A stretch of DNA of 64,000 nt from Caulobacter mirabilis (lineage in GTDB: Bacteria > Pseudomonadota > Alphaproteobacteria > Caulobacterales > Caulobacteraceae). Where the stretch lies: contig NZ_CP024201.1 of NCBI RefSeq assembly GCF_002749615.1, forward strand, positions 2,418,001 to 2,482,000. The letters run 5' to 3'. The first letter of the stretch is position 1, and each line of letters starts with the position of its first letter. The notes beneath the pieces are model-generated. The model saw only the letters and a list, made by a program, of their open reading frames with translations. It did not search any database and was not told where the DNA came from. Shown one piece after another: positions 16,572 to 24,035 of the stretch. The translations under genes and the position numbers were made by a program.

Positions 16572-17159
16572 GTGTCGGCCAGGGCGGCAGGGGCGAAGCA
16601 GACCGGAACCGGCGTCAGGGCCAAGGCCCTGGCGGCGGCGGGCGCCCTGCTGGCCGAGGTCGGCGCGGACGAACTGAGCTTGCGGCTGATCGCCGACCGG
16701 GCCGGGATCGGGCTGACCTCGATCTACCACTACTTCGAGAACAAGGACGCGCTGCTGGTCAGCCTGGCTCTGGGCGGGCTGGAGGATCTGCGGCGGGACA
16801 TCCTCACCCTGCAGAAGAGCCCCGAGTTCGACTCGCCGATGCGCGGCGGAGCGCGGGCCTTCTTCGCCTTCGCCGAGAGCCGGCCTCGGCTGTTCTCGCT
16901 GATGTTCAGCGAACGGCTGCTGGTGAGTCACCAAACCCTGCGCGAAGCGGAGCAGAAGATCGTCCTGGCCTATCAGGCGGCGGTCGAGGCCGACGACCGC
17001 GTCCCGCCGCGCCACCAGGAGAACGCCGCCTACGCCCTCTGGGCCCTGGGCCGGGGGATGGCGGCGATCATCGCCTCCTATCCCGGCGGACGACCGCCGG
17101 AGGACCTGCTGGCCAAGCTGTTCGCGGGCGGCGGCTACCTGATCGACCACCCGGAGTGA
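16572..17159 (+). CDS. TetR-family transcriptional regulator
   Basis: The 195-residue protein has a TetR-type helix-turn-helix at about residues 20-65 (LSLRLIADRAGIGLTSIYHY, followed by FENKDALL). The C-terminal ligand-binding helices include AFFAFAESRPRLFSLMF, common in members with WHG-like domains. The start is a GTG ten bases after the GFA stop. It probably controls its own operon and perhaps the convergent P450 gene, whose end is 9 bp away. The inducer is unknown. Confidence 0.85.
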   Translation: MSARAAGAKQTGTGVRAKALAAAGALLAEVGADELSLRLIADRAGIGLTSIYHYFENKDALLVSLALGGLEDLRRDILTLQKSPEFDSPMRGGARAFFAFAESRPRLFSLMFSERLLVSHQTLREAEQKIVLAYQAAVEADDRVPPRHQENAAYALWALGRGMAAIIASYPGGRPPEDLLAKLFAGGGYLIDHPE

Positions 17160-17168
17160 TGTCCGAGG

Positions 17169-18434
17169 CTAGAGTCGTCGCGGGATCATCACCGGCAGGG
17201 TCTCGAAGCCGCGGACGAAGACCGAGTAGCTGCGCTTCGGCTCTCCGACGACCACGATCTCCGGGAAGCGCTTGAGGATCTCCTCCCAGATGATCTGCAG
17301 CTGCAGCTCGGCCAGGCGGTTGCCGACGCAACGGTGGATGCCGAAGCCGAACGAGATGTGCTGGCGCGGCCGCTCGCGGTCGATAATGTAGTCGTTCGGG
17401 CGCTCGATGACGCTGTCGTCGCGGTTGCCCGACACGTACCACATCACCACCTTGTCGCCCTTGCGGATGATCTGGCCGCCCAGCTCGATGTCCTCCAGCG
17501 CCGTGCGGCGCATATGGGCCAGCGGGGTCTGGTAGCGGATCGTCTCCGACACCATCGAGGGGATCAGCGACGGGTCGGCGCGCAGCTTGGCGTACTGGTC
17601 GGGATTGCGGTTCAGTTCGAACACCGAGCCGGAGATGGTGTTGCGGGTGGTGTCGTTGCCGCCCACGGTCAGCAGCACGACGTTGCCGAAATACTCGCGC
17701 GGCGCCATGTCGCGCGTCGCCGGGTGGTGGGCCAGCATCGAGATCATGTCCCCCGTCGGCGGAGCGTTGACCTTCTGGTTCCAGAGGACGTTGAAGTAGG
17801 CCTGGTACTCCTGGAAGATCTCCAGCTTCTGCTCCAGGCTCTCGACGATGCCGCCAGGCATCGGGATGGCGGTGACCACGTCGGACCAGTAGGGCAGCTT
17901 GCGGCGGTCCTCCTGCGGCGCGTCGAACAGCGTCGCCAGGGTCATGGCCGTCAGTTCCTTGGAGACCAGGTCGACCCAGTCGAAGGTCTCGCCGATCGGC
18001 AGGCCGTCGAGGATGGCCCCGGCCCGCTCGCGGATCAGCGGCGCCATCAGCTGCAGGTTGGCGGGCGAGACGGCCGGGCTGACCGCCTTGCGCTGCACGT
18101 CGTGCCGGGGCGGGTCCATGGCGATGAACATCGGCAACGGCTCGAAGTTCTGCTGGCCGCCGCCGATGGTGATGCCGCCCAACAGGAAGTCCGACGAGAA
18201 CACCTGATGGTTGGTGTCGACCGCCATGATGTCGTTGTAGCGGGTGATCGACCAGTAGGGCCCGTACTCGCCGCCCTCTGTGAAATGGACCGGCGCCTCG
18301 GCGCGCAGGCGGTCGAAGATCGGCCACATGGCGTCCTGCTGGAACAGCGCCGGTTGGGCGGGATCCAGACTCTCCAACGGCGCCGACCAGACCGCATTCC
18401 GCGCCTCGTCCAGCGTCACCGATCCGTCGGCCAT
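17169..18434 (-). CDS. Cytochrome P450
   Basis: The 421-residue soluble bacterial P450 has an I-helix oxygen-binding motif GGNDTTRN, an ExxR pair in SETIRYQ and a heme-binding loop FGFGIHRCVGNRLAELQ with the thiolate cysteine. The loop and the segment after it resemble alphaproteobacterial class I P450s of the CYP153/terpene-hydroxylase neighbourhood, but subfamily cannot be fixed by eye. No ferredoxin or reductase is adjacent, so redox partners would come from elsewhere. The ATG at 18434 starts the conserved MADGSVTLDEA; longer in-frame ORF upstream lacks family similarity. Confidence 0.9.
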   Translation of the reverse strand: MADGSVTLDEARNAVWSAPLESLDPAQPALFQQDAMWPIFDRLRAEAPVHFTEGGEYGPYWSITRYNDIMAVDTNHQVFSSDFLLGGITIGGGQQNFEPLPMFIAMDPPRHDVQRKAVSPAVSPANLQLMAPLIRERAGAILDGLPIGETFDWVDLVSKELTAMTLATLFDAPQEDRRKLPYWSDVVTAIPMPGGIVESLEQKLEIFQEYQAYFNVLWNQKVNAPPTGDMISMLAHHPATRDMAPREYFGNVVLLTVGGNDTTRNTISGSVFELNRNPDQYAKLRADPSLIPSMVSETIRYQTPLAHMRRTALEDIELGGQIIRKGDKVVMWYVSGNRDDSVIERPNDYIIDRERPRQHISFGFGIHRCVGNRLAELQLQIIWEEILKRFPEIVVVGEPKRSYSVFVRGFETLPVMIPRRL

Positions 18435-18544
18435 CGCGATGCTCCCTGTGTCGTCGTTGTGTCGTCGCCGGTGTTCCTTCCCTGACGAAAGGGGTTCGAA
18501 CAGCGTTCCACAAGAGCGCTTTCGATGCAGGGCGCCGCGGCGGT

Positions 18545-19063
18545 TCAGATCCGACCGGGCCGCCAGACTCCAGAGCCCTCGCCGCCCGCCTTCATCGGAT
18601 CGCCCCCGCGAAGGTCGGGGCGGCGGGGCGGCGGGGCGGCGGGGCGGCGGGGCGGCGGGGCGCGTTCGACGAACAATGCCTGTGAGCAATCCTCGGCGGG
18701 GACACAGAGGTCCGGACATGGTCGGCGCGCGGTTCCTAGGCACGGGCGGCTGCATGTCCGCCCCCGCTTCGGATGAACCGAACCGAGATGAACCGGACTG
18801 AGATGAACAGGGCCGAGACTGGCCCGACCGGGACTGGCTCGACTGAGGCGGGCTCGACCGAGACGGGCGGGATTGAGAATGATCGACTTCAGACTGACCG
18901 GACCGAGCTGATCGACTTCAGACTGGAGCCGCCTGATACCGGCCCCATCGATCCAGACTTCGCCGATACGGATCACGCTGCGGCTGGTTACGCCGAGGCT
19001 GGTTACGCGGAAGCTGATCGGGGCGATCTGGACGCACCGTCTCCGCCCGGAGGCGCGGCTCAT
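18545..19063 (-). CDS. Possible pentapeptide-repeat protein (low-complexity ORF)
   Basis: Residues 13-97 of this 172-residue minus-strand frame fall into seventeen five-residue units with L/I/F at position one and mostly A/V/T/I at position four, best seen in LGRAR-LSRAS-PGRAS-LGPVH. This is the A-x-L-x-x pattern of pentapeptide-repeat beta-helices, though the usual D/N at the second position is replaced by R, S or H. The underlying DNA is a degenerate 15-bp tandem repeat at about 18773-19027. The tail past residue 135 is encoded by an 8-bp tandem array and looks non-structural. No ribosome-binding site is evident, and the frame is open back to about 19170. It may be a decayed gene, or non-coding repeat. 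Confidence 0.35.
   Translation of the reverse strand: MSRASGRRRCVQIAPISFRVTSLGVTSRSVIRIGEVWIDGAGIRRLQSEVDQLGPVSLKSIILNPARLGRARLSRASPGRASLGPVHLSPVHLGSVHPKRGRTCSRPCLGTARRPCPDLCVPAEDCSQALFVERAPPPRRPAAPPPRRPDLRGGDPMKAGGEGSGVWRPGRI
18621..18660. repeat. Octamer tandem repeat (CGGCGGGG) x5
   Basis: Five perfect tandem copies of an 8-bp unit, flanked by partial units on both sides, lie in the region upstream of the P450 gene and inside the C-terminal part of the possible pentapeptide-repeat frame. Being eight bases long, a gain or loss of one copy shifts any reading frame through it. The surrounding 18435-18772 stretch holds no other gene I can support. Confidence 0.9.
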
Positions 19064-19174
19064 TCGAGCCGACCCAAGCCGACCGACACAGCCCCAGGAG
19101 GCGGTGGTCGCCAGCCGCGGGCGATCGGACGCCCTGGCTCCGACGTCCTGCCCCGCCTTCCCGAGACGTCTTCC

Positions 19175-19375
19175 CTAGGGTCTGTACTCGATACCGCTCA
19201 TCCCCGCGAAGGCGGGGATCCAGGCCTATTGGGTGCTGAAGCGGTCCTGACGGGCTTGGGCGGTTGAAGGGCGGCTACGAAAAAACACCTGGATCCCCGC
19301 CTTCGCGGGGATGAGCGGAATAGGGTTGGGGCAAGCGATTGAAATTGCTCATTCCCAATTGAGTACAGACCCTAG
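19175..19375. repeat. 201-bp element with 15-bp terminal inverted repeats
   Basis: CTAGGGTCTGTACTC at 19175-19189 recurs as its exact reverse complement at 19361-19375. The right copy includes the dnaE stop codon. Between them lie two REP-like hairpins and no ORF of substance. The structure resembles a small non-autonomous (MITE-like) element; ACGTC occurs just outside both ends and might be part of the repeat or of a target duplication. No transposase is present. Confidence 0.6.
19196..19316. repeat. Inverted pair of REP-like hairpin sequences
   Basis: A 29-bp sequence at 19196-19224 is repeated as its exact reverse complement at 19288-19316. Each copy contains its own small hairpin, CCCCGC-GAAG-GCGGGG, and ends in GATCCAGG. 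The pair could fold into one long stem of 29 bp, or two separate hairpins, downstream of dnaE, and could act as a terminator or mRNA stabiliser. A degenerate half copy (CCCCGCGAAGGTCGGGG) lies at about 18604-18620. Confidence 0.8.
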
Positions 19376-22300
19376 ACGTCCTCCAGGAAAGCCACCCCCG
19401 GCGCGGTCTTCAGGGCGCCCCGCAGCGACGCGTCCAGGGTGTAGAACCCGGGAAGCTTCAGCTCGACCTCCTTGCCGCCGCCAAGGCCGGCGACGAACAC
19501 CACCTCCCCGCCCTTGGTCGCGGCCGCGGGGGCCAGGCGACGCTTGAGCGCCTCGATCTCCGCCGAATACGGCGACAGATGCACCCGCAGGCTGGCGGCG
19601 ACATTCTCGACCGCCTTGTCGAGCGGCTCGGCGTCGTCGCCGAAGAACCGCACCTCCCCGTCCCGCCCCTTGGCGCGAACCTTGATCAGCACCGCCTTGC
19701 CGGGCTCGAGCGCGTCGCGGCAACGGCGCAGGGCCTCGGGCGGGAACAGCACCTCATACTCGCCGGTCGGGTCGGACAGGGAGACGAAGGCGAAGCGGTC
19801 GCCGCTCTGCTGGACCCGCTCCTGGCGGCGGCGGACCATGCCGGCCATCCGGAAGGCCTCGCCCCCGGCCTCGGCGGCCGGGATCACCTCGGTCAGCAGC
19901 GACGTCCGCCGCCGCCGCAGGACGTCGATCATGTCCTCCAGCGGGTGGCCGGTGAGGTAGAAACCGACCGCGGAAAGCTCCTCATCCAGCCGGCGGATCT
20001 GATCCCAGGGCTCGACCCGCGGCAGCCGCGGCCGATTGGTCTCGCTCTTCTCGCCCCCGAGCAGGCTGAGCTGGTCCGAGGCCCGGTCGGCGGCCTCGGT
20101 CTGGCTGTAGGCGATCAGCTTGTCCGCCGCCTCGACGATCTGGGCGCGGTTGGGGTGGATGCTGTCCAGCGCCCCGGCCCGGGCCAGGTTCTCCAGCGCG
20201 CGCTTGTTGACCTGTTTGGGGTCGACCCGCTCGACGAAGTCGAAGATGTCCCGGAACGGCCCGCCCTCGCCCCGGACGTCGACCACGTGCTGCATGGCCG
20301 CGAAGCCGACGTTGCGCACCGCCCCCAGGGCGTAGAGCACCTCGCCGTCCTCGACCTCGAAGTCGGCGCCCGAACGGTTCACGTCCGGCGGCCGCACGGT
20401 GATCTTGAACCGGCGGGCGTCCTGGTAGAACACCGCCAGCTTGTCGGTGTTGCTGATGTCGAGGCTCATCGAGCCGGCCAGGAACTCGACCGGCGCGTTC
20501 GCCTTCAGCCAGGCGGTCTGGTAGCTGATCAGGGCGTAGGCGGCGGCGTGCGACTTGTTGAAGCCGTAGCCGGCGAACTTCTCGACCAGCTCGAAGATCG
20601 AGGCCGCCTGTTTGGGATCGACGCCCTTTTCGGACGCGCCCGAGACGAAGCGCGCCTTCTGGAGGTCCATCTCCTCCTTCTTCTTCTTGCCCATCGCCCG
20701 GCGGAGCAGGTCGGCTTCGCCGAGGCTGTAGCCGGCCAGGATCTGGGCGATCTGCATCACCTGTTCCTGGTAGACGATGACGCCGTAGGTCTCCTTCAGC
20801 ACCGGCTCCAGCGACGGATGCAGGACATCCATCGGCCGCCGGCCGAACTTGGTGTCGACGAAGGTGTCGATGTTGTCCATCGGGCCCGGGCGGTAGAGCG
20901 AGATCAGGGCGGTGATCTCCTCCAGCGAGCCTGGCCGCATCTTGCGCAGGGTGTCGCGCATGCCCTGGCTTTCCAGCTGGAACACGCCGACCGTCTGGCC
21001 CGACCCCATCAGCTCGTACGACGGCAGGTCGTCGAGCGGCAGCTTGCTCAGATCGACCGCCGCCCCGCGCTTGGCCATGTGCTTCACGCAGCGGTCCAGC
21101 ACGGTCAGGGTCTTCAGGCCCAGGAAGTCGAACTTCACCAGGCCGGCGCTCTCGACCCACTTCATGTTGAACTGGGTGGCCGGCAGGTCCGAGCGCGGAT
21201 CCTTGTACAGCGGCGTCAGTTCGGTCAGCGGGCGATCGCCGATCACCACCCCGGCGGCGTGGGTCGAGGCGTTGCGGAACAACCCCTCCAGCCGCAGCGC
21301 CACCTCCAGGCACTGGGCCACCGACGGGTCGTCGTCACGCGCCTGGCGCAGCCGCGGCTCGATGTTGATCGCCTGGGCCAGGGTCGTGGGATTGGCGGGG
21401 TTGTTCGGCACCATCTTGCAGAGCCGGTCGACCAGGCCGAGCGGCAGCTGCATCACCCGGCCGACGTCGCGCAGCACGGCGCGGGCCTGCAGGGTGCCGA
21501 AGGTGATGATCTGGGCCACCCGGTCCAGCCCGTACTTGTGCTGGACGTAGTCGATGACCTCTTCCCGCCGTTCCTGGCAGAAGTCGATATCGAAGTCGGG
21601 CATCGACACCCGCTCCGGATTCAGGAAGCGCTCGAACAGCAGGCCGAACCGAAGCGGATCCAGATCCGTGATGGTCAGCACCCAGGCGACCAGCGAGCCG
21701 GCGCCCGAGCCCCGCCCGGGGCCCACGGGGATGCCGTGAGTCTTTCCCCATTTGATGAAGTCCGAAACGATCAGGAAGTAGCCCGAGAAGCCCATCCTCT
21801 GGATGACGCCGATCTCGCGATCCAGCCGCGCCCAGTAGTCCGCCTCGTCGGCGGCCAGAACCAGCCCCTCCAGCCGTCGCTTCAGGCCCTCCCGGGCCTG
21901 GTGCGCCAGCTCCTCGTCCTCGCTGCGGCCGTCGCCGGTCGGGAACCGCGGCAGGATCGGGTCGCGCTTGTTGACGATGAAGGCGCAGCGCCGGGCGATG
22001 TCGAGGGTGTTGTCACACGCCTCCGGCAGGTCCGCGAACAGGGCCCGCATCGCGTCCGCCGGCTTGAACCAGTGCTCGGCGGTCACCCGCCGCCGCTCGT
22101 CCTGGCCGACGAAGGAGCCGTCGGAGATGCAGAGCAGCGCGTCGTGCGCCTCGTACATGTCCGCCTTGGCGAAATAGACGTCGTTGGTGGCGACGAGCGG
22201 GACGTCGTTCTCATAGGCCCAGGCGACCAGCCCAGGCTCGGCCGCCGCCTGCTCCGGCATGCCGTGGCGCTGCAGCTCGACGTAGAAGCGGTCGCCGAAC

Positions 22301-22821
22301 GCCCGGTGCATTTCGGCCAGGGCCGCCGCGCCGTCGGCGCTCTTGCCGGCCGCGAACAGCGGATCCGCCGGGCCGTCGCGACCGCCGGACAGCAGCAGCA
22401 GTCCCTCGGCGTGCTCGACCACCTTGGACCAGGGCACGCTCGGCTCCTCGGACGGGTCCGCCTCGAGGTAGGCCGCCGATGAGATTTCGGTGAGATTGAG
22501 ATAGCCCTGCTCGCTCTGGGCCAGCAGCACCACCGTCGGGGTCCGGGCCCAGCGCTCCGGCGGGCCCTCGCCGATGCCCTTCACCGGAACGGCGCAGGCG
22601 ATGATCGGCTGCACGCCGGCGTCCTTGGCGGTGACGGAGAATTCCAGGGCGCCGAAGAGGTTGGCCCGGTCGGCCACGCCCACGGCCGGCATCACCGCCG
22701 CGGCGGCCATCTTGCCGATCGCGTCCGCCTTGATCGCGCCCTCGAGCATCGAATAGGCCGACCGGACCCGCAGGTGGACGAACCCCTTTGCGGCGGTCTC
22801 CACGGCGGCGGCGTCAGCCAT
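19372..22821 (-). CDS. dnaE: DNA polymerase III alpha subunit (DnaE1)
   Basis: The 1149-residue replicative polymerase begins with the PHP domain ([20 protein letters not shown]), continues through the palm with [14 protein letters not shown] and [15 protein letters not shown] holding the catalytic aspartates, the fingers ([12 protein letters not shown]), a helix-hairpin-helix region ([12 protein letters not shown]) and an OB-fold near residue 1000. Length and the full C-terminal region fit DnaE1 rather than the shorter mutagenic DnaE2. The start has AGAAGGAG upstream and lies 41 bp after the sidA stop, so read-through from the SOS-type promoter is possible. Its stop codon is part of the terminal repeat of a downstream element. 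Confidence 0.96.
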   Translation of the reverse strand: MADAAAVETAAKGFVHLRVRSAYSMLEGAIKADAIGKMAAAAVMPAVGVADRANLFGALEFSVTAKDAGVQPIIACAVPVKGIGEGPPERWARTPTVVLLAQSEQGYLNLTEISSAAYLEADPSEEPSVPWSKVVEHAEGLLLLSGGRDGPADPLFAAGKSADGAAALAEMHRAFGDRFYVELQRHGMPEQAAAEPGLVAWAYENDVPLVATNDVYFAKADMYEAHDALLCISDGSFVGQDERRRVTAEHWFKPADAMRALFADLPEACDNTLDIARRCAFIVNKRDPILPRFPTGDGRSEDEELAHQAREGLKRRLEGLVLAADEADYWARLDREIGVIQRMGFSGYFLIVSDFIKWGKTHGIPVGPGRGSGAGSLVAWVLTITDLDPLRFGLLFERFLNPERVSMPDFDIDFCQERREEVIDYVQHKYGLDRVAQIITFGTLQARAVLRDVGRVMQLPLGLVDRLCKMVPNNPANPTTLAQAINIEPRLRQARDDDPSVAQCLEVALRLEGLFRNASTHAAGVVIGDRPLTELTPLYKDPRSDLPATQFNMKWVESAGLVKFDFLGLKTLTVLDRCVKHMAKRGAAVDLSKLPLDDLPSYELMGSGQTVGVFQLESQGMRDTLRKMRPGSLEEITALISLYRPGPMDNIDTFVDTKFGRRPMDVLHPSLEPVLKETYGVIVYQEQVMQIAQILAGYSLGEADLLRRAMGKKKKEEMDLQKARFVSGASEKGVDPKQAASIFELVEKFAGYGFNKSHAAAYALISYQTAWLKANAPVEFLAGSMSLDISNTDKLAVFYQDARRFKITVRPPDVNRSGADFEVEDGEVLYALGAVRNVGFAAMQHVVDVRGEGGPFRDIFDFVERVDPKQVNKRALENLARAGALDSIHPNRAQIVEAADKLIAYSQTEAADRASDQLSLLGGEKSETNRPRLPRVEPWDQIRRLDEELSAVGFYLTGHPLEDMIDVLRRRRTSLLTEVIPAAEAGGEAFRMAGMVRRRQERVQQSGDRFAFVSLSDPTGEYEVLFPPEALRRCRDALEPGKAVLIKVRAKGRDGEVRFFGDDAEPLDKAVENVAASLRVHLSPYSAEIEALKRRLAPAAATKGGEVVFVAGLGGGKEVELKLPGFYTLDASLRGALKTAPGVAFLEDV

Positions 22822-22862
22822 GCGCTCTGCTCCTTCTGGGCGAGATCAGGTCATAGGACGAT

Positions 22863-22952
22863 TCACGCCACCATGTAGGCGACGGAACACATCATCCACA
22901 CAAAGCCGATGACGGACATCAGGGCCAGCGATTCACGCGCGATCCGGACCAT
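22863..22952 (-). CDS. sidA: SidA-like 29-residue SOS-induced membrane division inhibitor
   Basis: A 29-codon gene starts with ATG at 22952, with GGGAGG six to seven bases upstream, and ends in TGA. The peptide has a short charged N-terminus (MVRIARES) and one continuous hydrophobic span rich in M, V and aromatic residues ([16 protein letters not shown]), so it is a single-pass inner-membrane peptide. Caulobacter SidA is a 29-residue inner-membrane peptide that blocks division through FtsW/FtsN after DNA damage, and as I recall its gene lies beside dnaE as here. A well-spaced promoter overlapped by a LexA-like half-site pair precedes it. Sequence identity to SidA could not be checked, so the symbol rests on length, topology, position and promoter. 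Confidence 0.75.
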   Translation of the reverse strand: MVRIARESLALMSVIGFVWMMCSVAYMVA

Positions 22953-22982
22953 GGAGGCCTCCCGTTTTCGAGTTGCCCCTTT

Positions 22983-23011
22983 GTTCTATTTTCCGGTTTT
23001 GTTCTCGTCAA
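22983..23011 (-). promoter_or_regulatory. sidA promoter with LexA-box-like overlap
   Basis: Reading on the minus strand, TTGACG and TAGAAC are separated by 17 bp, ending about 30 bp before the sidA ATG. Overlapping it, GAAC-N7-GAAA (22990-23004) differs at one position from the alphaproteobacterial LexA box GAAC-N7-GAAC, and a further GAAC coincides with the -10. A separate palindrome GTTCC-ACA-GGAAC lies upstream at 23022-23034. LexA repression is inferred. Confidence 0.55.
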
Positions 23012-23079
23012 GCCCACATTCGTTCCACAGGAACAGAACGGCGCCGCCCTCATCGAACGACGCCGCCTGTGGACGAACG

Positions 23080-23493
23080 TCAGCCGGCCTTGCGGGCGGT
23101 CTTCTTCGCCGGGGCCTTGGCCTCGCCCTCGGGCGCCTCGGTCTTGGCGGCCGCCGGCTTGGACGCGCGCGGCGCCGCGGCGGGGGCCGGATTCATGGGC
23201 GGACGGTGCTTCCCGATGAGGTCCGCCTGCTCGGCCCGACGCACGGCGCCGGTGATGTTCAGGCGCGCATAGATGTGGGTGGCGCCGTGCGCCGACTGAG
23301 CGGCGTCCCAGTTCTCGAACACCGTGCGGTGAAGACTATCGGTCTCCCCGGCGTAGATGACAGCCGCCACATCGCCGTCCCAACGTACGAACAAGTAGTT
23401 CGCCCCGCCCGGCGAGACCGGTTTCAGCTCTTCGATCGGCCGATAGCGGTAACTGGCGCCGGATTGGCCGCTGAAGTCGAGCTGACGGGTCAT
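23080..23493 (-). CDS. GIY-YIG-like small protein with basic Ala/Lys/Pro tail
   Basis: The 137-residue protein has YLFVRWDG, then IYAGETDSLHR and EQADLIGKHRPPMN. The spacing of these segments, with Y/G, an arginine, a glutamate and a terminal asparagine, resembles the GIY-YIG nuclease-like core, although the first motif is not canonical. Residues about 105-137 are low-complexity A/K/P, like histone H1-type tails, and would favour nucleic-acid contact. It lies upstream of sidA on the same strand, 128 bp away, so it is a neighbour but not necessarily the same operon. I do not recognise a named protein. Confidence 0.55.
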   Translation of the reverse strand: MTRQLDFSGQSGASYRYRPIEELKPVSPGGANYLFVRWDGDVAAVIYAGETDSLHRTVFENWDAAQSAHGATHIYARLNITGAVRRAEQADLIGKHRPPMNPAPAAAPRASKPAAAKTEAPEGEAKAPAKKTARKAG

Positions 23494-23594
23494 ATGTACG
23501 CTCTCGTCGGAGGTGAAATATTACAAGGCCTTCATGACAGCGTGATCTGGGCGAAATCTGGGCGGTCGCCAAGAGACCAACGCCGCGCGCGCGC

Positions 23595-23623
23595 TTGACG
23601 TTCCGAGCGCTACAGATGTAGCG
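23595..23623 (+). promoter_or_regulatory. Promoter/operator of the BlaI-BlaR1-like pair
   Basis: TTGACG at 23595-23600 can serve as a -35. Overlapping the spacer and -10 area is a 16-bp palindrome at 23608-23623, CGCTACA-GA-TGTAGCG. Its TACA-N2-TGTA core is the operator recognised by BlaI/MecI-type repressors, and the first gene downstream encodes one, so autoregulation is very likely. Confidence 0.65.
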
Positions 23624-23651
23624 TATGGGCGACATTGATAGCGAGCACCCC

Positions 23652-24035
23652 ATGGCCGACACGCCGCAGCCCTCCGAAGCCGAGCTGGAACTGCTCAAGA
23701 TCCTCTGGCGGGACGGCCCCGCCAGCGCCCGCGAAATCCAGGCGCGGCTGCCGGAGGGGCTGGCCTGGGCCGCCTCGACGACCCGGACGGTCCTGGAGCG
23801 GATGCGCGCCAAGGGCCTGTTGAACCGCGAGGAGGTCCACGGCGTCGCCGTCTACGCCGCCGCCGCCGGCAAGACCCAGGTGCTCGGCGGCGTCCTCCGG
23901 CGGCTGGTGCGCGGCGTTCTCGAGGTCGACGGCCCCCTGCCCGCCTCCGCCTTCTCCGGCAGCCAGGTGCTCAACGAGGCCGAACTGGAGGAACTGACGG
24001 CCGTGCTCAACGCCGATCTGGAGAAGGACAGGTGA
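23652..24035 (+). CDS. BlaI/MecI/CopY-family repressor
   Basis: The protein is about 127 residues from the ATG at 23652. An in-frame ATG at 23625 would lie at the expected transcription start, so the later start is preferred. The winged helix is clear: LSEAELELLKILW-like N-terminus (here PSEAELELLKILWRDG), AREIQARLPEG, WAASTTRTVLERMRAKGLL. The short C-terminal helical part mediates dimerisation. Its stop overlaps the start of the M56 sensor protease (GTGA), giving the standard repressor-sensor pair. An operator-like palindrome overlaps its promoter. Confidence 0.88.
   Translation: MADTPQPSEAELELLKILWRDGPASAREIQARLPEGLAWAASTTRTVLERMRAKGLLNREEVHGVAVYAAAAGKTQVLGGVLRRLVRGVLEVDGPLPASAFSGSQVLNEAELEELTAVLNADLEKDR

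Noticed and set aside
18773..19267. Plus-strand ORF over the 15-bp repeats
   Set aside because: It is also pentameric (NRTEM-type units) but lacks a regular hydrophobic position, and its end runs through the REP hairpin; the minus-strand reading is structurally more sensible, though neither is proven.
19579..22482. 967-codon ORF antisense to dnaE
   Set aside because: Compositional shadow of dnaE codon bias (V/L/H/Q/R rich), no motifs, no ribosome-binding site.
23625..23651. Upstream ATG extending the BlaI-like repressor by nine residues
   Set aside because: It coincides with the predicted transcription start and has no ribosome-binding site.
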